NCBI GenBank assembly: GCA_963817905.1
Contig: CAWFPS010000002.1
Coordinates: 868,001 to 932,000 of the forward strand
DNA length: 64,000 nt
Origin: VRUE01 sp963817905
Lineage (GTDB): Bacteria; Actinomycetota; Thermoleophilia; Solirubrobacterales; 70-9
Direction: 5' to 3'
The notes beneath the pieces were generated by a model. That model saw only the letters and a program-made list of their open reading frames with translations, had not been told where the DNA came from and did no database searches. How positions within the stretch are numbered: position 1 is the first letter of the stretch; the number at the start of each line of letters is the position of its first letter. Both the position numbers and the translations under genes were made by a program. Shown here in pieces: positions 62,767 to 64,000 of this stretch.

Positions 62767-63677
62767 GCGCTGCACCCGAGAACGTGCGTCGCGGCTTCTC
62801 TCTGGCGCGATTGACGACCGTGCGGACTGGGGGCCCCGGCGACTATTTCGCCCGGCCTCGGACCGAGCAGGAGCTTCTCGGGCTGCTCGCCTGGGCCGAG
62901 GCGGAGGCCCTGGACCTCGGTGTGATCGGCTCCGGTTCGAACCTGCTCGTCGCCGACGACGGCTTCCGCGGTCTCGCCCTCAAGCTCGACGACGAGCTGG
63001 CGGCGATCGAGCGCCAGGAGGAGGGCCTGCTCTGCGGCGGCGGAGCCCGCCTGCCTTCCGCCTCGGCGAAAGCCGCCGGCTGGGGCCTGGCCGGGCTCGA
63101 GTTCGGCGTCAATATCCCCGGCACGGCGGGTGGCGCGGTGAGGATGAACGCCAACGCCTACGGCGGCCAGCTCGCCGAGGTGCTCGAGTGGGTCGAGGTC
63201 TGCACGGCGGCGGGCAGCGAGCGGCGTCGCCCCGAAGAGCTCGGCTTCGCCTACCGCAGCTCGAACCTCGCGGCCGGCGAGGTGGTCTCACGGGTCTCGT
63301 TTCATCTCCGCCCCGACGAGCCGGTCGCGATCCGGGCACGGCTGGAGGAGATGCGCTGTAAGCGCCGCGAAGCGCAGCCCTCGGGGATCAAGACCTTCGG
63401 CTCGACCTTCAAGAATCCGGAGGACTCGCGAGCGGAGGGTCGCAGCGCCGGCCAGCTGCTCGAGGCGGCCGGCGCTCAGGAGCTGCAAGTGGGCGGGGCC
63501 CGCTTCTCCCCCAAGCACGCCAATTTCGTCGAGAACCTCGGCGAGGCGACCACCGCCGAGATCCTTGCCCTGATGGCCGCCGGCCGCCGCCGCGTCCATG
63601 AGCGCTTCGGGGTAGCGCTCGAGCCCGAGGTGCAGCTGCTCGGCGAGGTGCGCTGGCCGGAGGGCTGGGAGCTGTGA
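62763..63677 (+). CDS. murB: UDP-N-acetylenolpyruvoylglucosamine reductase MurB
   Basis: A 304-residue FAD/NADPH enzyme completing UDP-MurNAc synthesis. LTTVRTGGPGDYFARPRTEQ start, GSGSNLLVADDGFRG (FAD loop), VNIPGTAGGAVRMNANAYGG, YRSSNL, and GSTFKNP with the proton-donor Ser; C-terminal KHANFVENLGEATTAEIL. GTG 62763 overlaps the bridging ORF's stop. Overlaps the next gene by 4 nt. Confidence 0.94.
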   Translation: MSAAPENVRRGFSLARLTTVRTGGPGDYFARPRTEQELLGLLAWAEAEALDLGVIGSGSNLLVADDGFRGLALKLDDELAAIERQEEGLLCGGGARLPSASAKAAGWGLAGLEFGVNIPGTAGGAVRMNANAYGGQLAEVLEWVEVCTAAGSERRRPEELGFAYRSSNLAAGEVVSRVSFHLRPDEPVAIRARLEEMRCKRREAQPSGIKTFGSTFKNPEDSRAEGRSAGQLLEAAGAQELQVGGARFSPKHANFVENLGEATTAEILALMAAGRRRVHERFGVALEPEVQLLGEVRWPEGWEL

Positions 63678-64000
63678 GGCGGTTGTACCGAGCGCTGGCC
63701 GTGATCCTCACGGTGATCGTCATCGCCTTCGCCTGGCAGCGTATTTTCGGCAGCAACGCGATCACCCCGCATCTCGTCTCCAACTGGCCCGTTGCCGCGA
63801 TCGGCAGCGGTGAAGATGCCGTCGCCATCGCAGGCGACGGAACGGTCCTTGCCTGGTTCCCCGAAGGCAGCGACCTGCCCCAGTTGCCGCTGGCCTCAGC
63901 GCCCAAAGGACCGCGGGTGCGGGGTCCGGCGCTCGAACAGGTCCGGGTGCTCGCCGCTACGCCCGGCGACCTGCGGCCCTACGTCGCGCGCAGCTACTTT
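63674..64000 (+). CDS. ftsQ: FtsQ-like cell-division protein, partial (cut by window end)
   Basis: 109 codons from GTG 63674 to the window edge. A short cytoplasmic stretch, one span (residues 5-20, YRALAVILTVIVIAFA) and then a periplasm-side domain (NWPVAAIGSGEDAVAIAGDG; TVLAWFPEGSDLPQLPLASA) that resembles the FtsQ/DivIB beta domain. A POTRA domain normally lies between; here there are only about 17 residues, so it seems absent. The name rests on position after murB and the WPV-x-x-x...DG-x-VLAW pattern. Confidence 0.72.
   Translation, partial: MRRLYRALAVILTVIVIAFAWQRIFGSNAITPHLVSNWPVAAIGSGEDAVAIAGDGTVLAWFPEGSDLPQLPLASAPKGPRVRGPALEQVRVLAATPGDLRPYVARSYF

Overview
The window is high-GC DNA, gene-dense on both strands, with many GTG starts and ATGA/GTGA stop-start overlaps. 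Gene content (MurE of the meso-DAP type, an FtsW/MurG/MurC/MurB division cluster, Tad pilus genes, and secreted families with an LPSPALVLA-type N-terminus) suggests an actinobacterium of the class Thermoleophilia, probably Solirubrobacterales. That placement is inference from composition and protein flavour; no rRNA gene is present. I saw no tRNA, rRNA or CRISPR array.

Layout. 1-1.1 kb: the start of a Phd-type antitoxin and an AbrB/PIN toxin-antitoxin pair. 1.4-4.2 kb: small hypotheticals, an AhpD-like protein and an M55 D-aminopeptidase. 4.3-6.4 kb: a c-di-GMP-I riboswitch in front of a secreted DUF3494 (ice-binding-like) protein and an L,D-transpeptidase. 6.5-10.4 kb (minus): a choice-of-anchor-L secreted protein, glutamate decarboxylase, anti-sigma, ECF sigma and cupredoxin. 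10.5-17.2 kb: two very large secreted proteins around a second Phd/PIN pair. 17.2-20.2 kb: a zinc-ribbon protein, an IS110 element and a DEAD-box helicase. 20.5-27.3 kb: a GMC oxidoreductase, amt-glnK, a TPR protein and a GAF sensor kinase/NarL regulator pair. 28.1-34.7 kb: a cobalamin-riboswitch operon. 34.7-40.6 kb: nitroreductase, glycerol-3-phosphate dehydrogenase, a degenerate Rho-like protein, a CpsB-type phosphatase, a PfkB kinase and a DUF192 protein. 40.4-42.6 kb: a rearranged, partly AT-rich patch bounded by 98-bp direct repeats. 42.6-47.5 kb: a Tad/Flp pilus block (regulator, kinase, CpaB-like, CpaF, TadB, TadC). 48.4-64.0 kb: the dcw cluster mraZ-rsmH-ftsL-ftsI-murE-murF-mraY-[GNAT, VapC/Phd]-murD-ftsW-murG-murC-murB-ftsQ (cut by the window end).

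The most striking system is the operon at 28.2-34.6 kb. A B12 riboswitch precedes two exported proteins with DUF4430-like domains, an ECF T component, a fused double ECF ATPase, and an ECF S component fused to an extracellular alpha/alpha-toroid. A toroid and a DUF4430 beta domain are the two halves of mammalian transcobalamin and intrinsic factor, so this looks like a split, membrane-attached, transcobalamin-like corrinoid capture machine on an ECF transporter.

A second theme is palindromic DNA. At least a dozen strong inverted repeats lie at gene junctions or in frame inside genes (ecfA, murE, murF, the transpeptidase). Several fall into homologous families: one of about 54 bp forms mini-ORFs bridging murG-murC and murC-murB, and another has a conserved 6-nt bulge. 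A third theme is leaderless expression: about ten genes, including all four toxin-antitoxin operons and murE, have a TANNNT hexamer 6-8 nt before the start codon.
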